A program made the position numbers and the translations under genes. The notes beneath the pieces are model-generated. The model was not told the origin of the DNA. It saw only the letters and a program-made list of their open reading frames with translations, and did not search any database. Below, piece by piece: positions 32,038 to 42,600 of a stretch of 64,000 bases of DNA. How positions within the stretch are numbered: position 1 is the stretch's first letter; the number at the start of each line of letters is the position of its first letter. The DNA lies in contig NW_026712464.1 in NCBI RefSeq assembly GCF_022539665.2, positions 62,001-126,000 on the forward strand, read 5' to 3'. This DNA comes from Daphnia carinata. Its lineage: Eukaryota; Arthropoda; Branchiopoda; Diplostraca; Daphniidae.

Positions 32038-33050
32038 GATAAATTTGCGCGTGAAATCTGGATATCCTTCGATATCCTAAGATAGGTCTAGTTCTGAGAC
32101 AGTTCTTGATACAGTCAAAGGCGTTCCTTTGTTCCTCTCCCCATTTCCACTCGACTGATTTTCTCGTTAGCGCTGTCAGTGGGTGGGCTTTATCAGCAAA
32201 AGCCCGGATGAATTTTCTGTAATAGCTAGCCAGACCTAAAAATGAGTTCACTTTTTTCACGTTTTTGGGAGCTGGGTATTTGATGATTGCTTCTAGCTTT
32301 TTCGTACTCGGTGTTATTCCTTTTTTCGAAACGATGTATCCTAAATAATCTAACTCTTTCTTAAAGGATTCACATTTCTTTCTTTTTAATTTTAGTCCTG
32401 CGTCTTTTAGAAGCTTAAACACTGTTTCTAGATGTGTCACATGTTCAGCAATATTATTACTGAACACTATGATGTCATCCAGATAAACCAATGCAAATTT
32501 GAACCATACCGATTTCAAGATGTTATTCATTGCTCGTTGAAAAGTACTTGGTGCATTTGTTAATCCAAATGGCATTCTATTAAATTCGTATTGTCCAAAT
32601 TCACAGATGAAAGCGGTTTTGTGCTTGTCGCCTTCTTCTATCTCGATTTGCCAGTAGCCGCTCAGTAAGTCCAATGTTGAGAAGTAAACTGATCCGCTCA
32701 ATGCATCAATGGTGTCATCAATTCTTGGTAATGGATATTTGTCTTTTACGGTTATTTTGTTTAGTGGCCTATAATCAATACACATACGCATTTCTCCATC
32801 TTTTTTGGGTACCATTACAATGGCTGCTGCAAATGGGCTGTGACCTTCTCTAATAATTTTGTTACTCAACATTACTTCAATGTTTTTACAATAAGTTCTA
32901 ATGCTTCTGGAGTCCTGCGCAGTCGTTGAGTAATTGGGGCGTTGTATCCTATGTTAATGAAATGTTTTACATCGGTTGCTAAACCCAAATCTGATTCCTT
33001 TTCTGCAAATACTTTTTTTGTTTGAACATCATGCATTTAACACAGGATCT
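31931..33050 (-). pseudogene. Gypsy element 3 reverse transcriptase
   Basis: The frame begins before 32872, with EKESDLGLATDVKHFI and RLRRTPEALELIVKTL just upstream in the same sense. It then contains MRMCIDYRPLNKITVKDKYP, STLDLLSGYWQIEIEEGDKH, MPFGLTNAPSTFQRAMN and ALVYLDDIIVFSNN with the intact YLDD active site. The thumb follows (LGYIVSKKGITPS, NSFLGLASYYRKFIRAFAD). All Gypsy RT motifs are present with usual spacing. A near-perfect 10-base tandem repeat at 32061-32080 (GATATCCTTC GATATCCTAA) shifts the frame right before RNase H. A frame break also precedes 32872. It is the best-preserved RT of the three Gypsy elements. Confidence 0.85.
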
Positions 33051-33206
33051 CAAATTATTTGTGATTTTTTTTTTATTTTTAAGAATTCTTAATAAACAGT
33101 ACAAAGAGGGAATAAAATTTTGTCTGCTCTGATTGATAGCCATTATGTTTTTTAAAACCCTCCAATTTTAAACATTAACGGCAAAAAGCTGCATTGCAGC
33201 GCCTCT
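33051..33206. other. short unique spacer with TTTATT runs
   Basis: The pol reading ends here and R1 copy 2 begins at 33207. I recognise nothing in between. Confidence 0.4.
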
Positions 33207-33671
33207 GGTGACCAAGTGTGAAGTACACTTTCCGTCCCAAAACTTAGAAAGGAGTTAACTTCAAGGGATAGGGAGGGGTATTGAGAAAAATTATTTTTGA
33301 AAAAATAACATTACATCTATATTAAGTAAGGAGTGCTATATCTTTTGGCGAAAAAAGATTTTTTTTAGCTCAACTCTAAGTATTTTATATAAAATTGTAA
33401 AAAACCTAGGATTAAAAATCTTAGGATTACGCTTATGGGGAAAAACCGGGTGTGCCTATTTCGTGAACGAGGACCTAGAGCCTTAGCGGTAAGTTCTACA
33501 AAAAAAACTTAAGTATTAGTGAATTGTAGATCACGACCTAATCTGATCAGCAAAAATTTTAAAAAAATCTACCTGTATCCATTAAATAGCAATGGGAGTT
33601 TAAAAAAACCCGTAGCGCCATAAGAATACACGTAAATGGAGGAGTTGTGCCTAATAATTTGGTGGGTTCTG
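33207..33671 (-). repeat. dispersed repeat R1, copy 2 (pogo-like end)
   Basis: This is a direct-orientation copy of 23487-23937, with the same left limit GGTGACCAAGTGTG. Its right end GGTGGGTTCTG is followed by TA, but the TIR has one change (TTCTG for TACTG). It interrupts the gag side of Gypsy element 3. No coding sequence. Confidence 0.8.
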
Positions 33672-34621
33672 TATATATTTTTTGGTTAGTTTATTAATTT
33701 ATCCTGGCACATTCTATTAACATTGTGAAGCGTTTTCAAATTCTCTACGTTCCTATTTTAAAGTCAAGTTTGCCAATTTTAGTGGACATTACGTTATTTA
33801 AATTTTATTCCAGTTATTTGTTATTTACAAAGTAAGATGCTATGGATGTATATATAATTAAATTTGGATTTAATATTTTTTTGTCATTGAACATTCTATC
33901 AACAAGGAATATCGTTTTAAAATTGTTTCCCACCGTTCCTTTTAGAATCTTAAGGTTTTTAAATTTGTTCTTCCCTATTTCATTTAAATGTTAATGAAAT
34001 TTTTTTTTATTTAGACAGTCACATACTAATTGTTTATTTATATGTAAATTTCGGGTTAGTATTTTATTTGTCATAAACGTCCTATTTAGAAGTTGATTAT
34101 CTTTTTTCAATGTTAATTAAATCATACCAATTTTAACGTTGTAAGCTTTTGAATGACCAATTGCATTGACTGTAAAATATTTTAGGATTCTATTTAAATT
34201 TTTGTTTGCAGAGCCATGGGCCGTCCTGTGTATTAACGGGAGCTTCAATACTACTGGATCTGGATCTAAGTTTCCCAAGCAAGGTAGTATTCTAATATCC
34301 TTTCCTTCTCATCTATCGCGTCATAGGGTTAATTCGACATCGGAGAGCTAACTTTCTTAGCTATTACCTTCCTTAAGTTAGCCGATTAAGGGGTTTTACA
34401 TTTTCTTTATGTAATTCTTGCTGTTTCTTCAGAGGTATTTGAGTGTTTTGAGTTATTTTTGCGGTGTTGTTTTATGTTTAATAAGCAGTGTTTTACGTAA
34501 TTCTTTGCTGTGTTTTTCAGGTCGATAAGAAGGTGTTCAAGGTTATTTTTCCCGTGTTTTCAGTTTTGATGTGATTTTCGTGTTAGAGTTTAAGTGCTTT
34601 TGGTTATTCTTGCGTTTGAAA
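33672..34621. repeat. AT-rich degenerate tandem repeat and Helitron leader
   Basis: Units of about 185 bases recur near 33701, 33882 and 34069 (ACATTCTATTAACATTG, ACATTCTATCAACAAGG, ACGTCCTATTTAGAAG). They share segments with the repeat following R1 copy 1. From about 34190 the sequence changes to a T-rich stretch with TTTTTGTTTGCAGAGCCATG, which could be a splice acceptor, and then to the leader of the Helitron frame. I found no clear 5' TC end for the Helitron. Confidence 0.45.
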
Positions 34622-35045
34622 ATGCCTCCAAAATGCCCTCCCTTCACTGAAGAACTAAAAGCAGCCAAGAACCTTAAAATGTGTGAAAAAAGGGCAGCTG
34701 AAACGCCTGAAGTTAGAGAGAAGAGATTGCGGGAAAATCGAGAACAAAAAGAAGCAAAAAAATAACGACTTCTGCAAAAAAAACAAATGGCTCTCGAAGC
34801 GCAAGCTGCCCGTAAAATCAGAACTCCAGAAAAGGCAATTGTTTCGCGGATGAAAGATACAATGCAACATCAGAATGTTTCAGTAACTAAACAACAGATG
34901 AAGCAGATGAAAAACGAGAAGTTAACAAACAGAAAATTATCAGGTACGGACGAGTTGAAAATGACGAAGAAATGGAGCAACTTGAAGAGGAGACTAGAGC
35001 AAGGATGGCTGAAATTTCTTTAGAAAGAGAGGAAGATAGGAAGAA
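34622..35045 (+). pseudogene. Helitron N-terminal charged repeat region
   Basis: ATG at 34622 opens MPPKCPPFTEELKAAKNLKM, followed by CEKRAAETPEVREKRLRENREQ. The repeated ETPE-R-RL-RE-R pattern is usual at the start of animal Helitron proteins. A stop at 34763 and a frameshift lead to AQAARKIRTPEKAIVSRMK and then LKRRLEQGWLKFL. Highly charged and probably coiled coil. No enzymatic motif. Confidence 0.6.
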
Positions 35046-36083
35046 ATGCTGGATCTACAACAAGCAAACGAGGCTGAATACCACGCAGAAATGGTTATTG
35101 TAGAAATAGAAGAAGAGCTACAACATCGATTGGAATATCTTGCGGAAAATCGAAGTAATCGAGCAACTAGAACACACCAAGCTGCTCAGAAACTAATAGA
35201 CAACGAATATTTTGTTCCCGTTCATCACTGTGGAAAAATGGACGAGATTTCTCTTTATTGTGGCGCAAAGCATTGCAAAGGAGAGAAAGCGTCCGATCGA
35301 AAATTCAGCATTAGTTGTTCAAAAAGGAGAGTCATTCTCTTCCTCCACCTAGAGAATGCCCTGAATTAATTTACCATCTCTTCACCAACAGTCATCCGAA
35401 ATCTCCGCATTTCATGAAAATGACAAGAAATTACAACAATGCTGCTTGCCTTCGCATCAATGGGAGCACAAATCGACAGTCCACCAGGTCGCGGTCCCTA
35501 TGCTATTCACGGACAAATATATCACGATACAACATCTGTTGGATACCAACACGAAGACAATGTTCCAAAATACGCCCAACTGTATTTCATCGATTCTTCT
35601 CAAGCAACGAATTTCGGGCCAGTAATCCTGCCAACGTTCGCTGTGACCGTTTTCTGATGGAACAGTTGGATTCTCTTCTTCGTCAATGTAATCCCTATGT
35701 TGCCATGTATAAGAATATCAATCATCGAGTCAAATGGCAGCCGAGGAGGATCTTCTTGCGAAATAGAGGGTAGAAGACCCATGGAAATTGGAATGATTAT
35801 CCGCAATGATCGTCGGACACAGGATGAGAGGCGTTACAACAGCCCCACAGGAGAAGAAATAGCAGTGGTTTTCAAAAGCATTGATGGGGCTCCACCCGCA
35901 AATAAGGATATACGTGGCCATCTCTTGATTCCAAGAAGAGGAAATCCGTTCATTCGAATCGACGATCAAAAACCAATGTGCGATCCCATGACATATCCAC
36001 TACTCTTTCCTAATGGAGACAATGGCTGGTATCTACTGATGTGGGTAGATGAGAATGACGTCCAACGACTGAAAAAGATATAG
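35046..36083 (+). pseudogene. Helitron-like N-terminal domain, first part
   Basis: The frames begin with QQANEAEYHAEMVIVEIEEE and reach a cysteine/histidine module, FVPVHHCGKMDEISLYCGAK followed by HCKGEK, which is typical upstream of the Rep domain. Then, in shifted frames, come SLPPPRECPELIYHLFTNSH, LAFASMGAQIDSPPGRGPYA, IYHDTTSVGYQHEDNVPKYA, and at 35697-36033 IIRNDRRTQDERRYNSPTGE, VFKSIDGAPPANKDIRGHLL and MCDPMTYPLLFPNGDNGWY. All are hallmark Helitron segments. At 36032 this jumps directly to LLMWVDENDV, which normally comes after the histidine-containing nuclease motif. The nuclease core, about 250 residues in the family, is therefore deleted. Confidence 0.8.
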
Positions 36084-36694
36084 ACAAGACAATATGTGCT
36101 GAAATTCCGGATCCAGAAGCGAACCCGATACTTCACAAGATTGTAATGAGCAACATGATTCACGGCTCATGCGGAAAGGAAATTAATCGCAATTCTCCTT
36201 GCATGGATGGTGATATATGCACAAAATCGTTTCCAAAACCATTTGCGGAAGAAACGGTCATCAACGGAAATGGATATCCCACTTATCGAAGGAGGAATAA
36301 CGGTCGTAGCTACTCGCTCAACAACAACAGCAGCAGTTACCGAGTGGACAACAGCTGGGTCGTCCCCTACAACCCTTACCTTTCACTGAAATTCAGTTAG
36401 CACATTAATCTGGAGTTTTGCGCTTCCATAACCAGCATGAAGAATATTTTCAAGTACATATATAATGGACATGATTGTGCAAATATACAGATAAGCAGAG
36501 GAGAAAATCAAGAAGGTCAAGAACGTATGGTATGGGATGAAATACGACGTTCTTGGACACAAGATATGTTAGTGCCCCTGAAGCCGCCTGGAGGATTTTT
36601 AAGTATCCTCACCCCCTTCGCCTCACCAACATTGCTGAGGCGAAAACTAGTTCTACACGATCAAAAACAACAGGGGAAAAAGTTGAGAAAATGA
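36062..36694 (+). pseudogene. Helitron Rep C-terminal part, after the nuclease core
   Basis: Downstream of the deletion the family pattern resumes: TICAEIPDPEANPILHKIV, MSNMIHGSCGKEINRNSPCM, DICTKSFPKPFAEETVINGN, GYPTYRRRNNGR, then SYRVDNSWVVPYNPYLSLKF. A shifted frame at 36437-36694 reads MKNIFKYIYNGHDCANIQIS. In complete Helitrons this region follows the HUH-Y2 nuclease and leads towards the helicase. It is split by frameshifts at about 36090 and 36400. Confidence 0.75.
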
Positions 36695-37139
36695 AACATG
36701 AAAACAAACTTTAAACCAACCAAATTAATTCACATTATAAATCCAAGTTCAGTTTTAGATGGCGAAAAACGTATCATTCTCTATCCTGAAACGCTTACCA
36801 AATAAGTTGGACCAGGCAAAAGAAAGGGAACTTCGTATGATGATTGCCTTATTGGACAGTACAAAGTAAAGCCAAAGGCACTGTCAGCAGTAGACAATTT
36901 ATGAGGCAACATCACAAAACACCTTTCAATTAAACATAACAAAGAAAACTTTGAAAATTTCAATTTTCTATGCAAAGAAACTGACATTACCAAGTGAAAC
37001 GAATTTTAAAGTGAAACGAAGTGGTTCTTTCCTGAAAACACAAGGAACTGCAGCAACATTAAAAGAAACTCAAACAAAACTATCGTAAAGTGGCAACCTA
37101 CGAATTTTAGGTTTTAATTACATTACGAGACCGAAATTT
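36695..37139. other. decayed middle of the Helitron
   Basis: No recognisable protein. The region should link the Rep and helicase parts. Short hydrophilic frames exist on both strands but no family motif is legible. Confidence 0.35.
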
Positions 37140-37452
37140 AGATTTTTCTTGTGCATGCTATGCACTCGTCTTGGAGTCAAAACAAAACGAAACGTGTTTC
37201 CTTCGAAAGAAAAAGATAAGGCTCAAAGGAAACCTGAATGAAGCAAAATGGCTCTGCAATATTGCTGACTGGTTTTAAGGGCCAACAGTTCGTTATAATA
37301 AAATCACATCAATACAGAAGTGATTTTCATGAAGTTTGATCGTATTATGCAAAAAAAATTTTTTACCGCTACCGTTACCGTGCGTTTCTGCGAAAATTGA
37401 AGTACCGCTACCACGGTAGCAGTACTTTTTAAAAGTACCGCTTCCAACCCTG
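37140..37452 (-). mobile_element. hAT-like transposon end inserted in the Helitron
   Basis: On the minus strand the end reads CAGGGTTGGAAGCGGTACTT, the usual start of hAT-family inverted repeats. It is followed by nested GGTAGCGGTA repeats (inverted ACCGCTACC motifs at 37363-37435). The right edge at 37452 is immediately followed by helicase-like sequence (LKDKENVIAFA). CTTGAAGG at 37453-37460 would be an 8-bp target duplication, but no matching left end is visible, so the left limit is approximate. Confidence 0.55.
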
Positions 37453-38681
37453 CTTGAAGGACAAGGAAAACGTGATTGCTTTCGCCTACTTCGATTTTAC
37501 TGAAAAATGGGAGTACTTGCCATTCTCGTTTCAAAATCAATCCTCCAATTACGGAAACAACAACGTCGAAAATAGAATTGCACCATGTTGAAGCAAACAA
37601 CATAAGGAAAGCCAGCCCCATCATCATTGACGAGGTCACTATGATGACTGTGCATGCGTTAGACGCCATCGATAAGCTTTTCCAAAAAGTTACGAAAAAG
37701 TCCGTCGCTTTTGGTGATAAGGTACTGTTGTTGGGAGGAGATTTTCGTCAGTGCCTTCCTGTTCTTAAACACGGTAACAGGGTGAAAATTGTTCAATCGA
37801 CCATTAAAAGCAGTAAGACTTTGAGTGACATTTTAAAGCTTTGTTTGACTCGAAATATGCGAACCGCGGCTGGCAGTCTCGAGTTCGCTAATTGGCTCAT
37901 TCAACTTGGAAATTCCAATCATTCAAGAACGGCAAGTCTGGGACCGGATGCGATAGAGATACCACAGGACTTCCTTCTTGATGATCCTGAAAATCTACTG
38001 CATCCGGAATTGGAAGAACAAATTAGCACTCGGGCTATTTTGTGTCCAAAAAATGGTGACTGCTTGAAGATCAACAATTACATCATCAGACAGATGCCAG
38101 GCCAGCGACGGAGGTATGCCAGCATGAACTCCATTGAATCGGAAGACCCAGAGGAAATCGCAAACTTCCCGACGGAGTTTCTTGACACACTTAAGGTATC
38201 AGGGATACCACCGAACCTTTTGGAACTGAAAGTGGGTGCCATCATCATCCTTCTTAAGAACATCGACTCGCGTCAAGGGCTCTGCAATGGAAGACGCTTC
38301 ATCATCAAAAGTCTTAGGGACAACCCCATTCATGCAACAATAGCAGCAGGGAAAAATAAAGGCCACAATGTCTTCATCCCACGAACGAATATGTCACCGA
38401 GTGATTGTAGTCTTCTCTTCAAGCTTATCAGGAACCTTTTTCTTGTGCTTTTGGCTTTCGCGATTACCATCAACAAATCACAAGTACAAACGTTTCACAA
38501 GGTTAGTATCCACTTTCCTGAACCGGTCTTTAGCCATGGTCAATTATATGTAGCATTTTCCTGCGCTACTTCTCGCCCAGGAGTAAAGGTTCTATGGACG
38601 GTAGGACCAAAGCAAGGGAAAATGCTGAAAGACGAAAGAATTTTTACACAAAACATCGTGTTCAAAGAAGCTCTTTCTTAA
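37453..38681 (+). pseudogene. Helitron Pif1-type helicase (C-terminal two thirds)
   Basis: A superfamily 1B DNA helicase that would unwind the element for rolling-circle transfer. It starts in a shifted frame with DKENVIAFA at 37460. After the frame change it reads SRFKINPPITETTTSKIELH, PIIIDEVTMMTVHALDAID (Walker B), KVLLLGGDFRQCLPVLKHGN, CLTRNMR, RAILCPKNGDCLKINNYI, LLELKVGAIIILLKNIDSRQ, GLCNGRRFII and AFAITINKSQVQTFHKVSIH, ending with FSHGQLYVAFSCATSRPGVK. The Walker A motif is missing because of the insertion or deletion at 37452. The final motif has SC where helicases have SR (arginine finger), and NKSQV in place of NKSQG. These changes argue that it is inactive although 401 residues remain open. 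Confidence 0.9.
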
Positions 38682-39644
38682 AGTTATCACCAGACAATAT
38701 TTAACGTCATGATATAAAATGAGGAACTTCCGCCTCAGTCTACGGACTAAAAAGGAGCACTGACAGGGCCTAGGGGTAGTTCCCGACGGCGCTCAACCGT
38801 GGAATTGCTTTTTTATTATTACATAAAGCGATGAGAAATATAAAATAACCATTCATGGCATTAGCCCTCGAGCCTGATTATACCATTAGACCCAGTTCTG
38901 AGCCGAAATGTATTGGTGCAAAGCTGAATTTTAAAAAACACATTTCACGTATGTCGCGCAAGTATCTTCCGTGTTTTTTTAGCCGCAAAAAAATGCGCTA
39001 GCGCCACCTATCCCCCGGCCGTTGACCCAACGTTACTAGTCTCTATTCTATAAACCAACAAGGAAATTGAAGGAGGAGCCTGTCACGCTGTGCATTTGCT
39101 GTGATTGACTGGCGGGGGGGGGGCTACGTTAAAACAGCCGCCGGCTATTGTTAATCGGCGGGATGAGGATTTGGATGAATAAACTGTGGATGAAATTGCG
39201 GATTTAGGCAATTTTACTACGGGCTTGAATTAAAACGGGTGGGCGCGAAAGTAGGTAAGCCAACGGGTAGGGATAGCAGGTGTGTAAAATAACAAACTAA
39301 GAGAGGATGGCGAGCAATACTGTGGGATGGAGGATGGGCAGATACAACGAATGGGACGACGGCCAACTACTATGTACAGTTTTGCAGGCAGTAAATGGAC
39401 CGAAGTGCAAGGACGGTACAGAGAAGGACGGGCAGAGGCAAAGAATAGGTGAACGGGCCACTATTGAGAGTGACTGGACGGGCTCAGACTGGGAGGGAAG
39501 GGCGGGGATATGCAACCAAAAGGTCCATACGTTTGGCGGGCAGAGAGCAGGTCGACGGGGAACACAGCGAGTTTTTTGGCGGGCAGAGTGGGTTGTCGAA
39601 CAGAGACTGTGCGGGGGATGACCAGCAGAGGCAAAAAATGGATG
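38682..39644. other. unassigned stretch between Helitron and satellite array
   Basis: No convincing gene. 38700-38800 probably holds the Helitron 3' region. From 39000 the sequence becomes GC- and purine-rich, with a run of ten Gs at about 39111-39122. A related pair GGGCAGAGGCAAAGAATAG (39431) and CCAGCAGAGGCAAAAAATGG (39622) hints at an old short repeat. The 104-residue frame at 39307-39621 is low-complexity Arg/Gly/Glu and I do not call it a gene. Confidence 0.4.
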
Positions 39645-42600
39645 GAATACATGTATATTTGATTGTCGAACTGTAATTGTGTATTGAACTATATTTATTT
39701 TGAATACACTTATATTTGATGCTGTTTGAATGTTGATATTGAAACTCACTGTATCACACTATATTCACATTGAATACACTTATATATGATGCTGTAGTGA
39801 TCTTCTTTAAAAAACTTATGGTATAACACTATATTCCACATTGAATACACTTATATTTAATATGTGTATATCTACTTCTTTATATTTGATTGTCGAACTG
39901 TAAATGTGTGTCGAATATATTTATTTTCAATACACTTATATTTGATGCTGTTTGAATGTTGAGCATGAAACTCATTATATCACACATATTCACATGGAAT
40001 ATAACTATATTTAAAGTTGTTTGAGTCTACTTCATAAAACTCATTTCATCACACTATATTCACATTGAATACACGTATATTTGATATATATTTCATGCTG
40101 CTTGAATGTAGATATTAAAACTGATTCTATAACACTATATTCACATTGAATACACGTATATTTCATGCTGTTTGAATGTAGATATTGAAACTCACTGTAA
40201 TACACTATATTCACATTGAATACACGTATATTTGATGCTGTTTGAATGTAGATATTAAAACTGATTCTATAACACTATATTCACATTGAATACACGTATA
40301 TTTCATGCTGTTTGAATGTAGATATTTAAACTGATTCTATAACACTATATTCACATTGAATACACGTATATTTGATGCTGTTTGAATGTAGATATTTAAA
40401 CTGATTCTATAACACTATATTCACATTGAATACACGTATATTTGATGCTGTTTGAATGTAGATATTTAAACTGATTCTATAACACTATATTCACATTGAA
40501 TACACGTATATTTCATGCTGTTTGAATGTAGATATTGAAACTCACTGTATTACACTATATTCACATTGAATACACGTATATTTGATGCTGTTTGAATGTA
40601 GATATTGAAACTGATTCTATAACACTATATTCACATTGAAACACACGTATATTTGATGCTGTTTGAATGTAGATATTGAAACTCATTGTATCACACTATA
40701 TTCACATTGAATACACGTATATTTCATGCTGTTTGAATGTAGATATTCAAACTGATTCTATAACACTATATTCACATTAATACACGTATATTTCATGCTG
40801 TTTGAATGTAGATATTGAAACTGATTCTATAACACTATATTCACATTGAATACACGTATATTTCATGCTGTTTGAATGTAGATATTCAAACTGATTCTAT
40901 AACACTATATTCACATTGAATACACGTATGTTTCATGCTGTTTGAATGTAGATATTGAAACTGATTCTATAATTCTATATTCACATTGAATACACGTATA
41001 TTTCATGCTGTTTGAATGTAGATATTCAAACTGATTCTATAACACTATATTCACATTGAATACACGTATATTTGATGCTGTTTGAATGTAGATATTGAAA
41101 CTGATTCTATAACACTATATTCACATTGAATACACGTATATTTGATGCTGTTTGAATGTAGATATTGAAACTGATTCTATAACACTATATTCACATTAAA
41201 TACACGTATATTTGATGCTGTTTGAATGTAGATCATGAAACTGATTCTATAACACTATATTCACATTGAATAAACGTATATTTGATGCTGTTTGAATGTA
41301 GATATTGAAACTGATTCTATAACACTATATTCACATTGAATACACGTATATTTGATGCTGTTTGAATGTAGATATTTAAACTGATTCTATAACACTATAT
41401 TCACATTGAATACACGTATATTTGATGCTGTTTGAATGTAGATATTGAAACTGATTCTATAACACTATATTCACATTGAATACACGTATATTTGATGCTG
41501 TTTGAATAAAGATATTCAAACTGATTCTATAACACTATATTCACATTGAATACACGTATATTTGATGCTGTTTGAATGTAGATATTGAAACTGATTCTAT
41601 AACACTATATTCACATTGAATACACGTATATCTTATGCTGTTTGAATGTAGATATTGAAACTGATTCTATAACACTATATTCACATTGAATACACGTATA
41701 TTTGATGCTGTTTGAATGTAGATATTTAAACTGATTCTATAACACTATATTCACATTGAATACACGTATATTTGATGCTGTTTGAATGTAGATATTTAAA
41801 CTGATTCTATAACACTATATTCACATTGAATACACGGATATTTGATGCTGTTTGAATGTAGATATTGAAACTCATTGTATCACACTATATTCACATTGAA
41901 TACACGGATATTTGATGCTGTTTGAATGTAGATATTTAAACTGATTCTATAACACTATATTCACATTGAATACACGTATATTTCATGCTGTTTGAATTTA
42001 GATATTTAAACTGATTCTATAACACTATATTCACATTGAATACACGTATATCTTATGCTGTTTGAATGTAGATATAGAAACTGATTCTATAACACTATAT
42101 TCACATTGAATACACGTATATTTCATGCTGTTTGAATGTAGATATTGAAACTGATTCTATAACACTATATTCACATTGAATACACGTATATTTTATGCTG
42201 TTTGAATGTAGATATTGAAAGTGATTCTATAACACTATATTCACATTGAATACACGTATATTTGATGCTGTTTGAATGTAGATATTGATACTCACTGTAT
42301 CACACTATATTCACATTGAATACACGTATATTTCATGCTGTTTGAATGTAGATATTCAAACTGATTCTATAACACTATATTCACATTGAATACACGTATA
42401 TTTCATGCTGTTTGAATGTAGATATTGAAACTGATTCTATAACACTATATTCACATTGAATACACGTATATTTCATGCTGTTTGAATGTAGATATTCAAA
42501 CTGATTCTATAACACTATATTCACATTGAATACACGTATGTTTCATGCTGTTTGAATGTAGATATTGAAACTGATTCTATAATTCTATATTCACATTGAA

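Larger units (their letters stand above)
25782..33050 (-). mobile_element. Gypsy-type env-bearing retrotransposon, element 3
   Basis: On the minus strand RT, RNase H, integrase and a long envelope gene follow each other with short spacing, the layout of envelope-bearing Gypsy elements (errantivirus-like). RT keeps all motifs, but every module has at least one frameshift or stop. The gag side is cut off by R1 copy 2 near 33200, and no LTR was found on the left. Confidence 0.8.
34622..38681 (+). mobile_element. Helitron rolling-circle transposon, defective
   Basis: On the plus strand a charged N-terminal region, a cysteine/histidine motif, the Helitron-like N-terminal domain and a Pif1-type helicase occur in Helitron order. 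The HUH nuclease core and the helicase Walker A region are missing, and a hAT-like end sits inside. Neither the 5' TC nor the 3' hairpin-CTRR end could be fixed, so the limits given are those of the coding remnants. Confidence 0.85.

Noticed and set aside
39307-39621. 104-residue plus-strand frame beside the satellite
   Set aside because: Low-complexity Arg/Gly/Glu from purine-rich DNA, no domain, no promoter and equally long frames on the opposite strand.
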